From 2-01-FULL-49-17 sp964553025 (lineage in GTDB: Bacteria; Patescibacteriota; Minisyncoccia; 2-02-FULL-40-12; GWA2-44-9): a stretch of DNA of 64,000 nucleotides. Positions 47,680 to 56,592 of this stretch are shown here, in pieces (position 1 is the stretch's first letter; every line of letters begins with the position of its first letter). Position numbers and translations under genes: made by a program. The stretch spans positions 1 through 64,000 of the forward strand of contig CAZKJF010000018.1 in NCBI GenBank assembly GCA_964553025.1. Direction: 5' to 3'. The notes under the pieces were generated by a model that was not told the origin of the DNA, did no database searches, and saw only the letters and a program-made list of their open reading frames with translations.

Positions 47680-49452
47680 TTATCGGACAAACGTAGCGTT
47701 GCCGCCGCCAAGCGATTGGACACGAACAGCGCCGCCGCCGGTTGTGCCGCCAAAGGCGCGCGTGTTGGTTTGAGCGGTGCTAGAGCTAGAACTCGGCATG
47801 ATGGTGCGAGTGACAATTTCGTCGCCTTCAGCCAGGCCGCTTTTAATTTCTGTTTCCGTATCGCCCTGAAGGCCGATTTCGACCTGCTTCATCTCCGGCT
47901 GGGCCGGCAAGGCTGCGGAGCCGATGGTCGTCGTGCCGGCCGCACCCACATCCACGCCAGTAATTGTCTGGACAAACCATTGGCCGTTCGTCTGGCGTAC
48001 TGCGGTCGTCGGCACCATCAAAACATCGGTGCTCACGCCGCTTAAGATCGTAACTGTCGTACTCATCCCGGGTTTGACTTTGTCGTTTTCAACATCGAGC
48101 GCGACTTGGGCGTTATACGAGACGACGCCCTGGCTGACAGTCCCAAGCGAGTCGACCGAGATGACCGTCCCGGTGAGAGTAACATCGGGCAATGCATCGA
48201 ACGTAAGGGTCGCTTTCTGGCCTTCGTGGATATTCGCAATATCAGTTTCGTTCAAAGAAATGTCGGCGATGCTCTTTTGGGTATAGATTGTCGCCACGGT
48301 CGTGCCGCTGGAAACGGAATCGCCGCGCTGCACGGGCACATCGGCCAGTACGCCGTCAAACGGAGCGCGAACGTACAGATCGGCCAGCGCATCTTTGGCA
48401 TCCTGCAGCGCGGCCTCTTTCTGGGCTACAGAATTCTGCTGGTTAGCCAGATCAAGCGGATCGCCGAGCTGGGAGCTTTGGATGGATTGCTTGATACTGC
48501 GGATCGAATCGCGCGAACTGGTTACGCTCGACAACCGGCTGTTAATCGTGCTTGCATAGCCGGCAAGATCGCCCTGATAATTTGTGACCTGCGCAGGTAT
48601 GGTATTGATGACTTGGCCGTTCGCGCCGACCGTGCGATTCTTGCTTTGCGCGTCGCTAACCGCATCCAGCAAATTCTGCTCGCTCTTGATGGCCTGGGCT
48701 TCAAGCTTCAAAACTGAAATCGTGGTATCCAGCATCGTCGCAATGGTATCTTCATCGGTTTCGTCCAGGCGGAGCGTGCGATAGGTGGCTAAAGCCGGAT
48801 CGTACGCCGCGCGTGCGGCGTTATAATCGGTCTGGGCCTGCGTTGCCAGTGCCTGAATGGCGTCATGTTCATCGGTGTCAGTGCCGTAGTTCGCGTACTG
48901 ACAGAGATTGGGCGTACAGTCGCCTTTGAGCGTGTTGGCATAGAGCACATCGTCGGTGCCCTGCATCACATCCACTAAGCTCAAGAAGGTGCTCGAAATC
49001 TGGCTGACCGCGTCGGTATAGCTCTTTGTCAGATTATCGTCTCGATCTTGCTGGCTTGAAGATTGATCGAGTTGGAATTTCTGCAGGGCAACTTTGGCGT
49101 TATCGAGCGCAAGTTGGGCGTCACGGACGTTTTTCTGGGCGTCGGTGGTATCGAGCTGGGCAATCAGTTGGCCGGACTTGACCGTCTGGCCTTTTTTGGC
49201 CGCAACGTACGTTATATCGCCGGACGCTTTGGGTTTAATATCAACTTTGTTCTGCGAAGAAATTTGGCCGGCTTCGGTAATGCCTGCCGTCACCGTTCCT
49301 TTTTGGACAGTTCCAATCACATACTGCGTCTCGGCTTTTGAGGTGCTATGGAAGAACCCGTAATACACGGCCACCGCAATAATCAAAACGGCAAACAGCG
49401 ACACGATCTTATGCCTTCGAACATACGAACCGAACGAAGAAAAATAATTCAT
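47680..49452 (-). CDS. HlyD/MacA-like periplasmic adaptor protein
   Basis: The 590-aa protein has an N-terminal membrane anchor (IVSLFAVLIIAVAVYYGFF, about 15-33), the first lipoyl half-motif (AGQISSQNKVDIKPKASGDITYVAAKKGQTVKSGQ), a long helical hairpin (about 105-345), the second half-motif (APFDGVLADVPVQRGDSVSSG) and a beta-barrel (DISLNETDIANIHEGQKATLTFDAL) as in MacA/HlyD adaptors. It is about 200 residues longer than E. coli MacA because of an enlarged hairpin region. It probably links the MacB-like transporter to the envelope or binds its substrate. Confidence 0.92.
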   Translation of the reverse strand: MNYFSSFGSYVRRHKIVSLFAVLIIAVAVYYGFFHSTSKAETQYVIGTVQKGTVTAGITEAGQISSQNKVDIKPKASGDITYVAAKKGQTVKSGQLIAQLDTTDAQKNVRDAQLALDNAKVALQKFQLDQSSSQQDRDDNLTKSYTDAVSQISSTFLSLVDVMQGTDDVLYANTLKGDCTPNLCQYANYGTDTDEHDAIQALATQAQTDYNAARAAYDPALATYRTLRLDETDEDTIATMLDTTISVLKLEAQAIKSEQNLLDAVSDAQSKNRTVGANGQVINTIPAQVTNYQGDLAGYASTINSRLSSVTSSRDSIRSIKQSIQSSQLGDPLDLANQQNSVAQKEAALQDAKDALADLYVRAPFDGVLADVPVQRGDSVSSGTTVATIYTQKSIADISLNETDIANIHEGQKATLTFDALPDVTLTGTVISVDSLGTVSQGVVSYNAQVALDVENDKVKPGMSTTVTILSGVSTDVLMVPTTAVRQTNGQWFVQTITGVDVGAAGTTTIGSAALPAQPEMKQVEIGLQGDTETEIKSGLAEGDEIVTRTIMPSSSSSTAQTNTRAFGGTTGGGAVRVQSLGGGNATFVR

Positions 49453-49549
49453 ATTTAAGATAAGCGGATATACAAATAAAGCCGCGCGAATTGCCGCGCA
49501 ACCTTATGCACCCTAATACGCAATTCTCCTGGAATCGTTACATTCAGGG

Positions 49550-50206
49550 CTATTGGACTGTCGGGAGAGACTGGCAGTCGCGGCCGTTATAATTCACGTC
49601 CGAGAGGGACACATAACCGGTAGCGCTGCCCTGGAGCGAGCCGTCCGAGAGGTCGACTTTAGCCCACGACGAAGCGGAAGTACCGGTTACTCCGGTAACT
49701 TTGGTGTAATCGCCGAAATGCATCGTCGCCACGACCGAAGCCGCAGCTGATTTGCTTGATCGGACCGGAATATCGGCCTGGGCCATGGTGTAGCAGGTAA
49801 ACGGCGGCAAAGTCGGCATTTCCGGTACGTTATCGCAATCACCCTGGAGCTGGAAATCGGCATCGGGCGGAATCCAGCGCAATCGGAACGGTCCGACATT
49901 CGGTGCTTGAGCGGAAGCCGGATCAAAGCCGACCCAGCCGTTGGCAGTCACGCCACCGGCGATAATCTGGTCATCCGAAGTGGCTTGGCCGAACACCGGC
50001 GCCTGGGTGCTGGGTCGGCTGTAAACGGTCGTCGTCTCGCGCAGTACAATATCGCACGAAGACGCGAGTCCCGTCGGAGAAACGCTGGCGCTTGCCGACG
50101 GAGTCGGACTGGTGCCGGCGTGTTCCGATCGCGGATTCCAGTACCATAAATAGAGGCCGGCCAGCCCAACCAATATGATAATGATGATCGAGAAAAGTGT
50201 TTTCAT
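49550..50206 (-). CDS. Membrane-anchored protein with SH3-like repeats
   Basis: The 218-aa protein has a membrane anchor (LFSIIIIILVGLAGLYLWYW, about 4-23), a Ser/Pro/Thr linker, and two SH3b-like segments: about 55-110 (IVLRETTTVYSRPSTQAPVFGQ, VTANGWVGFDP) and about 140-205 (YTMAQADIPVRSSKSAAASVVATM, SASSWAKVDLSDG, ATGYVSLSDV). Bacterial SH3 domains often bind peptidoglycan. Four Cys residues could form disulfides. It is part of the minus-strand run from 52727. Confidence 0.75.
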   Translation of the reverse strand: MKTLFSIIIIILVGLAGLYLWYWNPRSEHAGTSPTPSASASVSPTGLASSCDIVLRETTTVYSRPSTQAPVFGQATSDDQIIAGGVTANGWVGFDPASAQAPNVGPFRLRWIPPDADFQLQGDCDNVPEMPTLPPFTCYTMAQADIPVRSSKSAAASVVATMHFGDYTKVTGVTGTSASSWAKVDLSDGSLQGSATGYVSLSDVNYNGRDCQSLPTVQ

Positions 50207-50223
50207 ATGTAGAGAGTATATGC

Positions 50224-51570
50224 TTAATATCCGAACTTTTCAAAGTGGATCCGGGCCGGCGCCACTCCTAAGCCGCTGACGATGTGCCGTATGGCTTCTG
50301 TCATGGCCGCCGGGCCGCAAAAATATATATCCCGCTCCCGATAATCAGAGACATACTCCTTTATGTGGCCGCCGTCAATACGGCCGGGCTCATGGCTCGA
50401 TTGATGCTGTTCGAGGAAGAAATAGAGCTTGAACGGATGCCGGCGCTGGAGCGCGAGCAATTCCTCTTTAAACACGATATCGTGTTCGGTGCGATTGGCG
50501 TACAGTAATATCACATCGGCGCCGGCGGCCGCCAACGGTTCGATCATAGCCCGGATGGGCGTGATGCCGATGCCGCCGGCGATCAGCAGGAATTTGTCAG
50601 TCTGGGCGATCTCCCGCGTAAATACTCCCAGCGGCCCGTCAATGACGACTCTCGTTTCCGCCTCCAGCTTATTGATTCGGGACGTAAAATCGCCCGCACC
50701 CCGAATCGTAAACCGAATCTCGCTGCCGCCGGGCGGCAGCGAGAACGAGAATGGATGGGCGAACAGCATTCCTTTCTGCAAAAAGAATAAATTGGCGAAC
50801 TGGCCGGGCCGATACCGAAAAGCCGCCAGGTTCCTGCCGGTTATATAAATAGAGTGGACGTCGGGCGCTTCGCGGACGATCCGATCGATGCGGAATTTAA
50901 ACCGGTTCAGATTCCAGAGCGGTCTTATGAACCGGAATAGCACTAGAAGGCCGAACGCACCCCAGGTAATGGATTGCCATGCAAACTTGGCGGCAGGATT
51001 GCCGGCGAAATCGCCGAAGTTTGTTTGATGCTCGAGCACCAGGATAATCGCGGCGTAGACGGAGAGATGGATAAGGTACCACGTTTCGTAGCGATAGCGC
51101 CGGTGCAGAAACATCCGCACCGAAGCGATAATAATCGTGGCGAAAATCACCCAGGCAATAAACGCTTCCCAAACTCCGTCCCAGACGGTAACCAGCGTCC
51201 AAGCCTGGCCCCAAAATCCCGTCTGGCTCCAAACTGCGTGACCCAGAATGATCAGGAGCGGATGCAGTATCAAGAAAGCCGACAGCGTGAACCCGTTATA
51301 CTGATGCCAGCGATTCAGTTTATCGTGGCCGAAAGCCTGCTCGATAAAGGGAATGCGACCGATTAGGAATATCTGCAGGAGCACGCCGGCCTCCGCCAGG
51401 AGGCCGGCGAGGCGGCCCAGCGCGACCACACGGGCGCCGGGCCCGCCCCGGTTCATCAAAGCCCCCCACCCCGGCGGTCCCCAGAAAAAAAAAAGACAGC
51501 CCCAGGCCGCCGCGCCGATTGCGGAGATAATTAACCGTTTTAAGGCAAGTAATCGAGTACATTGAGCCAT
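50224..51570 (-). CDS. Ferric-reductase-like transmembrane flavoprotein
   Basis: The 448-aa protein has six membrane helices (about 10-215) with paired His for heme (HQYNGFTLSAFLILHPLLI; YLIHLSVYAAIILVLEHQ), then an FAD-binding domain (RYRPGQFANLFF, HPFSFSLPPGG) and a NAD(P)-binding domain (LLIAGGIGITPIRAMI, RDIYFCGPAAMTEAI). It should move electrons from NAD(P)H across the membrane to an outside acceptor, as in FRE/NOX proteins. The start overlaps the end of the M23 peptidase gene by 31 bases. Confidence 0.9.
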   Translation of the reverse strand: MAQCTRLLALKRLIISAIGAAAWGCLFFFWGPPGWGALMNRGGPGARVVALGRLAGLLAEAGVLLQIFLIGRIPFIEQAFGHDKLNRWHQYNGFTLSAFLILHPLLIILGHAVWSQTGFWGQAWTLVTVWDGVWEAFIAWVIFATIIIASVRMFLHRRYRYETWYLIHLSVYAAIILVLEHQTNFGDFAGNPAAKFAWQSITWGAFGLLVLFRFIRPLWNLNRFKFRIDRIVREAPDVHSIYITGRNLAAFRYRPGQFANLFFLQKGMLFAHPFSFSLPPGGSEIRFTIRGAGDFTSRINKLEAETRVVIDGPLGVFTREIAQTDKFLLIAGGIGITPIRAMIEPLAAAGADVILLYANRTEHDIVFKEELLALQRRHPFKLYFFLEQHQSSHEPGRIDGGHIKEYVSDYRERDIYFCGPAAMTEAIRHIVSGLGVAPARIHFEKFGY

Positions 51571-52181
51571 CCGTTCAATTCATCCTTGGTCTGCACGTAG
51601 CCGGCAATCGTGATCGCCGTCCCGACGTGAATTCCCAGATGCAAATGCTTCCGTTCGCCGTCTGTTTCCGAACTATAGCCGGTTCCCAGAACCGCGATCT
51701 GCCGGCCGTGGATCAATTGGTCGCCGACCGCCGCAAATACGCTTGTCAGCCGGACATGGCCGTAAATCACCGTGACGTCCTGGCCGTCTAAAACGCAGCG
51801 CTGGACCATCACGCCGCCATAGCCGCTTGCTGTTCGTTTTTGAACCAGTGGCCCGTCACACAAAGCATATACGGCCACATCTACGTTTTGTTCCGCTTCC
51901 GTGGTCTCGAAATCAACGCCGGTATGATAGCCGGTGAAGCGCTCGGGCTGAACCGGCGAGGAGCCTGGCTTGACGAATATGCCCAGCGGCTTTTTGGTTA
52001 CCCGGTCGCGGGCATGAGAGATCGGCTCGGCAATCGCTGCCGCCGGAGCCGACGCGCTTACCGACGGACTCGGCGAGTTCGTCGCACTCGGCATCTCAAC
52101 TTTCTCTCGGAAGACCCAGAACGCGCTAAACCCGCCCAGAACAATAATAAAGCAGGCGATAACTATCCGGCGGCGATTCAT
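51540..52181 (-). CDS. Membrane-anchored M23-family metallopeptidase
   Basis: The 213-aa protein has a membrane anchor (IVIACFIIVLGGFSAFWVF, about 6-24), a Ser/Pro/Ala linker and an M23 (LytM) domain (about 85-205) with the zinc ligands in GYHTGVDFE and HLHLGIH and a YGHV motif. These enzymes cut peptidoglycan cross-bridges or act as division regulators when inactive; here the ligands are present. It lies between a 178-aa lipoprotein-like gene and the ferric-reductase-like gene in one transcription unit. Confidence 0.88.
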   Translation of the reverse strand: MNRRRIVIACFIIVLGGFSAFWVFREKVEMPSATNSPSPSVSASAPAAAIAEPISHARDRVTKKPLGIFVKPGSSPVQPERFTGYHTGVDFETTEAEQNVDVAVYALCDGPLVQKRTASGYGGVMVQRCVLDGQDVTVIYGHVRLTSVFAAVGDQLIHGRQIAVLGTGYSSETDGERKHLHLGIHVGTAITIAGYVQTKDELNGWLNVLDYLP

Positions 52182-52190
52182 GGGCGAAAA

Positions 52191-52727
52191 TTAATACGAA
52201 ATGAAATTAATCCCCTGCGGCATCGCGAACACCGATGCGTCCACGCTGGCGCTGGTGCAAGAATAATTCAAGTTCTGATTGAAGTTTACGCCCTGGTTCG
52301 ATTGGCTGGAGCTGCTGGAAGCCGAAACCGTAGTCTTCACGCCGGTAGCAGACAAGCTGGACCAGCTATACACGTCCGAACCGTTGACCAGCACATATGC
52401 TTTCATGGTTTGGCCCGCTGCTGAAACATCGAAATCACCCCTCAATTTGCCGTTGGAGATATATACAATACCCGAACTGATGTCCATTTCCGTGCTGTGC
52501 TGGACCGTGCATTTTACGGAACCTTTCATGGCCAGCAAGGTCTGCAGCGTCCCGCTCGACGATCCGCTTGCCGTCGGCGACGCTGTCTCGCTCGCGCTCG
52601 GAAACGGCGTCGCCGACGGACAAGGATTCGAACCCCCGAGGTCCGAATGGCCGACAAAATACCAGACACCGGCCCCAATCACCGCCACCCCCGCAATCCA
52701 CGCAATTCCCATCGCAACTTTTGACAT
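52191..52727 (-). CDS. Membrane-anchored secreted protein of unknown function, 178 aa
   Basis: The ATG at 52727 (MSKVAMGIAWIAGVAVIGAG) starts a membrane anchor; an upstream frame would run through the terminator and is rejected. A Ser/Pro/Thr linker is followed by a beta-rich domain (about 60-178: LLAMKGSVKCTVQHSTEMDISSGIVYISNGKLRGDF, MKAYVLVNGSDVYSW, NYSCTSASVDASVF) with a pair of Cys. The pattern resembles periplasmic lipoproteins that bind or report on small ligands, but I do not recognise the family with certainty. It is the first gene after the terminator at 52787-52816. Confidence 0.75.
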   Translation of the reverse strand: MSKVAMGIAWIAGVAVIGAGVWYFVGHSDLGGSNPCPSATPFPSASETASPTASGSSSGTLQTLLAMKGSVKCTVQHSTEMDISSGIVYISNGKLRGDFDVSAAGQTMKAYVLVNGSDVYSWSSLSATGVKTTVSASSSSSQSNQGVNFNQNLNYSCTSASVDASVFAMPQGINFISY

Positions 52728-52786
52728 AATAAAAGAAGGATTAGCCGTTTTCTGAATCTTACACAATAACTTCGATTTTGGAAATA

Positions 52787-52816
52787 CCAAAAGCGGCTCT
52801 GACGAGCCGCTTTTGG
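52787..52816 (-). terminator. Terminator of the 1193-aa surface protein gene
   Basis: A 13-bp perfect stem (52787-52799/52804-52816) with four-base loop, 10 bases after the stop of the large gene. The following T-tract is short. Confidence 0.75.
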
Positions 52817-52825
52817 AGCAAGCAG

Positions 52826-55800
52826 TTACTGGCGTTTGTATGGGGGGACTTGCGAGAGCGAAGTGTAGGCGTTCGAAGAGAGCGTGTACCACGCGAATTC
52901 ATTGTTGTTGACGCAGAACACTTTTTTGAAGAATTCCGGGTCTTGAGCAACGGCCTGATCGCCGGCCATATTGACCCAATGCAGGATTGCAGTATCTTCG
53001 CCCGTCACCTCCACCGCGTAGACCTTCGGATCGTTGGTCTCACAATTTTGGAAGAGGGTCGTGGTCGGAAACGCATCGCGGGCTTCGGGCGTGATAGTCT
53101 TCACATTGCTCCAGCCGCCGAGGTGGCCGTAGAAGTTGAAGATCACGGGATTCAGGAACAGCCGCTTATAGCCGTAAGTATTGATTATATAAATGTCGGG
53201 GTCATTGGAGCCAGCGGCGCTGATCATTTGACCTTCGTTAAGACCGTACTTGCCAAGGTTAGCCGAATCCCCAGTCGTGATACCCAAGACAGTCGGACTG
53301 GGCGTAGGTGTCGGCGAAACCACAGGCGTTATTGCGCCGCAGCCGCCACAACCCCCGCCTCCACCACTGGATAAAGGTTGCGGAGTCGGCGTGGGCGTAG
53401 GTGTCGGCGAAGTTGACGCTTCAATCTCATTGCCATACGTTTCCGGCGAGCCGTGCGATACCGGCCGGAAATAATACGAGGTTGCCGCGGCCAACCCGCT
53501 GATCGTCACCGAATGGCTCACAACCAATTGAGAATCTTCACCGGTCGTATTCGCATACCCGTAGCATTCGAAAGATGCGGAAGCGACAGCTGTCGGATTG
53601 CAAGTGTTCGCGCCGACCGGCTCATGGGAAACCGTATCCCAGACGACGCGGCTTGTCGCCGGATGAGTTGTAGTCCACGTGATCGTAATGCTGTCCGAGG
53701 TGGCAGAAGCGGTTTGTTGGGCAAGCACATGGAGCGTGGCGGGAATGACGGTTTCAAATTGAGCGGAAGCTACGCCGATATTTCCGGCCGCGTCAGTAGC
53801 TTTGAGGGTAAAGATATGGGAACCGCTGGCCGTGAGAACAGGTTCGAACGGCGAAGCGCATACCGCAAACGAAATAGAATCGATCTTGCATTCGGTCGTT
53901 GTCGGACTAGCGTCAGAAACGCTGAACGCCAGATGGGGTGCGGCGTCGGTGGGACTCGCGATGGGATCAATCGAAACTGCGGGAGCGGTAACATCTTTGT
54001 CGCGAAGCGTGATGATACAGGCGGCAGAATGGCCCGTCGAGAGGGCGCCGACGCACTCGGCTGATCTCGAGGCGGCATAATTGGAAGGTACTGGGGTCGT
54101 AATATTCACCGCATACTGTTGATTGGAAGAAATACTGACCAAGGTTCCCTCGCTGCTGCCGACGAAGGATTGCGGATTGGCAACCACTCCGTCCACGGAA
54201 ATCGTTAGATCGCTTGGAACCATCGTCCCGCCGAAATTATTTTCCACATTCACGGTTACGTTTAGGCTCGGGTCTTTCATTTTTTCCACTCCTTCGGAAA
54301 CCGTGTACACGGGAATATTCACGGAACGAATGTAATCGAGAATCGTCCGCAGCATTTCCGGCGTTGCGCCGTACGCCATATCTTCGCTGGTAGATACGCC
54401 TTCTTCAATCTGATGGAAAACGAGAATCAGCCAAGTCCGGTCGGCAACGGCCTGATTGATCCAATTCTTGACCTGGTCGGGTGTAGTATCGGCATTCACC
54501 GATTGGCCGTACAGCGCGAACATGTCCACATTCTTGTCGTTGAAGCCGGGAGAAACGGTGCGGCCCGACGTGTATCCGGCGCCGGCTGAAATTTCTTCAA
54601 CCGAGTGGTTGTAGCTGCCGTAGGGATATGCGATGGGCAAAACGGGAGCCAAGCCGCCGCCAAGCAGTTCCTGGCGATTGCCGGAAATTTCCAATGTTGC
54701 ATCGGTACCGCCAAGCGTGGCCAAATCGGGATGCGTCTGGGTATGGCCGCCTACCTCATGCCCGTCCGCTTCCAGGCCAGCGACTTGTTCCGGCGTCATA
54801 AATATGCTGAATGCTCCGAATGCAACGTCATCCACCGTCAGCGTCCCCGCTCCGCGAAGTCCGTGAATGACTGTCACCAATTTGGCATCGGGCGGAATAT
54901 AAATATTGGAAGTTGAATACTGGGTCCACTCGTCGCCCGATGAACCAAGCGTCGCATACGGTTTCTTGTCGGAAGTCGCATTGCCGTCGCTATCGATATA
55001 TTCAAGCGAGCCGCTTGCCACCGTGATTTGAACAAAAATCGCGGATTGGGTGCTGCTTTTATACCAATCGCTGTAGGAATAAAACTTGTCGGGCAAGATC
55101 GTTACGGGCGAGAAATACCAGCCCGGACTGTTGCTGTTGGTATTGCTTTGATTGGAATGAACTTGTACCGCTCGGCCGGAATGGCCGCCGGAAGAAAGAT
55201 AGGAAAATGTCGCGTTGGCGCTGCCGGACGTAAGCCAATCCTTGGGCATGCTTGAGTTTTCCGGATCGACCGTCTCCAATCCGGGGTTCGCAACGCCGAA
55301 ACCCGACGCGTGAGAAATGATATAAAAGGTTCCTTTGACTCCCGCCGCGTCCAAAATCGGCTGGGCAATGGTCGCATGATCGGCATAACCGTCATCGAAC
55401 GTAAGCGAAACAAAGCCGTTAGCGAATGGCACCGGCGGTTTAACCTGAATTAAACTAAAGTTGTCCAGCGTCAGCGTGCCGGCTGAATAAAGAATATGGT
55501 AGACGGTCATGGATGCTGCGCCGTCGGGGACGATAAATGTTTCGGTAATTGATTTCCAGGTCGTCGTCGGAGTTGCCGGAATATTGTAGAACCCCATGTA
55601 GGACAAATGATTGCCGCCCGCGTCGAAAAATTCAGCGGTGATAATCGTGGGGACCGACGCCACATAAGCGTCGGAGAACGTGTATTGCCGGCCGGACGTA
55701 ACGGCGACAGGGTCAAAATACCATTTGGCATCTCCGCCTTCATTCAAGCCCGTCGGGTCGCTGTAGACGCCTTGATAGGACGGAAATGAAACGCGGATCG

Positions 55801-56407
55801 CGTTGCCGTTTGAAATATCGGACTCGGGGCCGCCGGCGACGGGATACTCGTAAAGCGGCGCGTTTACGCCCCACTGGGTGCCCTTGGACCAGCCGAGTGG
55901 CAGAGACGGATCGGAGCCGGCGGTTTCCAACCCCGGATTCTTGACGAGATTGGGACTGGGCGCGTTCGGGTCTCCTTCGTCGATGTCATCATAGATAATC
56001 GTACAGGTAACGGTATCGTCGGCCGCAATCGATCCGGTGCAATCAGGAGAGAGCAGTGCTTTGTAGCTTGAGCCTGGGTTGGTGGCGACGATGTAGGCGG
56101 CGTTCGGATCGAGCGTGATTACACGTTCGATCGCGCTGCCGGGAAACGATGACAGGGAGGGATTGGCGCCGGAAACGGTGATGATGAAGTTGCTTTCGAT
56201 ATTCGTGCCGCCATTGTCATTCACGACTGCGGTGATGATCTTGAGAGTCGCAGGACCCGCCGGTTCGGGTGTCGGGGTCGGTGAAGGACTTTCACTCGGA
56301 GTGGGTGTCGGAGTTTCATCGGCGCTGGCGGCGAAGGGGCTCAAAGGCAGCAGGAAAGAAACCGCTGAAACGACTGCTACTGACAAGAGAAATTTTTTGG
56401 TTGACAT
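52826..56407 (-). CDS. Large secreted multidomain polysaccharide deacetylase
   Basis: The 1193-aa protein has a signal peptide (to about residue 28), a Pro/Thr/Ser linker, a small beta domain, a carbohydrate-binding-like domain (about 155-320: NLVKNPGLETAGSDPSLPLGW), and a NodB-type deacetylase: TFDDGYADH (about 334-342), HTQTHP (about 553-558), YPYGSYN and LVFHQIEEG. About 190 residues resembling a second carbohydrate-binding domain (NPGLETVDPENSSMPKDW) are inserted between the first and second catalytic motifs. After it come Ig-like domains, an Fn3-like domain (SDSITITWTTTHPATSRVVW), a linker with a CGGCG cluster, and a C-terminal domain with VYAVEVTGEDTAILHWVN. Likely acts on surface or environmental glycans. 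Confidence 0.88.
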   Translation of the reverse strand: MSTKKFLLSVAVVSAVSFLLPLSPFAASADETPTPTPSESPSPTPTPEPAGPATLKIITAVVNDNGGTNIESNFIITVSGANPSLSSFPGSAIERVITLDPNAAYIVATNPGSSYKALLSPDCTGSIAADDTVTCTIIYDDIDEGDPNAPSPNLVKNPGLETAGSDPSLPLGWSKGTQWGVNAPLYEYPVAGGPESDISNGNAIRVSFPSYQGVYSDPTGLNEGGDAKWYFDPVAVTSGRQYTFSDAYVASVPTIITAEFFDAGGNHLSYMGFYNIPATPTTTWKSITETFIVPDGAASMTVYHILYSAGTLTLDNFSLIQVKPPVPFANGFVSLTFDDGYADHATIAQPILDAAGVKGTFYIISHASGFGVANPGLETVDPENSSMPKDWLTSGSANATFSYLSSGGHSGRAVQVHSNQSNTNSNSPGWYFSPVTILPDKFYSYSDWYKSSTQSAIFVQITVASGSLEYIDSDGNATSDKKPYATLGSSGDEWTQYSTSNIYIPPDAKLVTVIHGLRGAGTLTVDDVAFGAFSIFMTPEQVAGLEADGHEVGGHTQTHPDLATLGGTDATLEISGNRQELLGGGLAPVLPIAYPYGSYNHSVEEISAGAGYTSGRTVSPGFNDKNVDMFALYGQSVNADTTPDQVKNWINQAVADRTWLILVFHQIEEGVSTSEDMAYGATPEMLRTILDYIRSVNIPVYTVSEGVEKMKDPSLNVTVNVENNFGGTMVPSDLTISVDGVVANPQSFVGSSEGTLVSISSNQQYAVNITTPVPSNYAASRSAECVGALSTGHSAACIITLRDKDVTAPAVSIDPIASPTDAAPHLAFSVSDASPTTTECKIDSISFAVCASPFEPVLTASGSHIFTLKATDAAGNIGVASAQFETVIPATLHVLAQQTASATSDSITITWTTTHPATSRVVWDTVSHEPVGANTCNPTAVASASFECYGYANTTGEDSQLVVSHSVTISGLAAATSYYFRPVSHGSPETYGNEIEASTSPTPTPTPTPQPLSSGGGGGCGGCGAITPVVSPTPTPSPTVLGITTGDSANLGKYGLNEGQMISAAGSNDPDIYIINTYGYKRLFLNPVIFNFYGHLGGWSNVKTITPEARDAFPTTTLFQNCETNDPKVYAVEVTGEDTAILHWVNMAGDQAVAQDPEFFKKVFCVNNNEFAWYTLSSNAYTSLSQVPPYKRQ

Positions 56408-56592
56408 TACGGTAAATTCCGGCAGAGATGCCGGTTCCGGGCATGCATTTCTAGTGAGGCATATTATAGTCTTTTGCCTTAAATAGTCAAGTATGATGCT
56501 GCCGTAACAATCTCAAGGAGAATCAGTATCTACTTCCTGGCTATCCACAGCAGCGCCTAGAGAAGGCTTATGCATGTGGTACCTTTGAAGCC
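56408..56592. other. Intergenic region between the deacetylase and GH26 genes
   Basis: These 185 bases separate two divergent genes and must hold both promoters. Only weak -10-like sequences are visible on either strand (for example TGgTACCTT near 56578). No hairpin or RNA gene was recognised. Confidence 0.4.

Noticed and set aside
49481..49502. GC-rich repeat after the SH3-like gene as a terminator
   Set aside because: The arms are mostly direct rather than inverted repeats; only a five-base stem can form and there is no T-run. It was not listed as a feature.
52728..52892. N-terminal 55-residue extension of the 178-aa membrane protein
   Set aside because: It would be translated through the terminator hairpin of the upstream gene, and the hydrophobic anchor begins exactly at the internal ATG at 52727.
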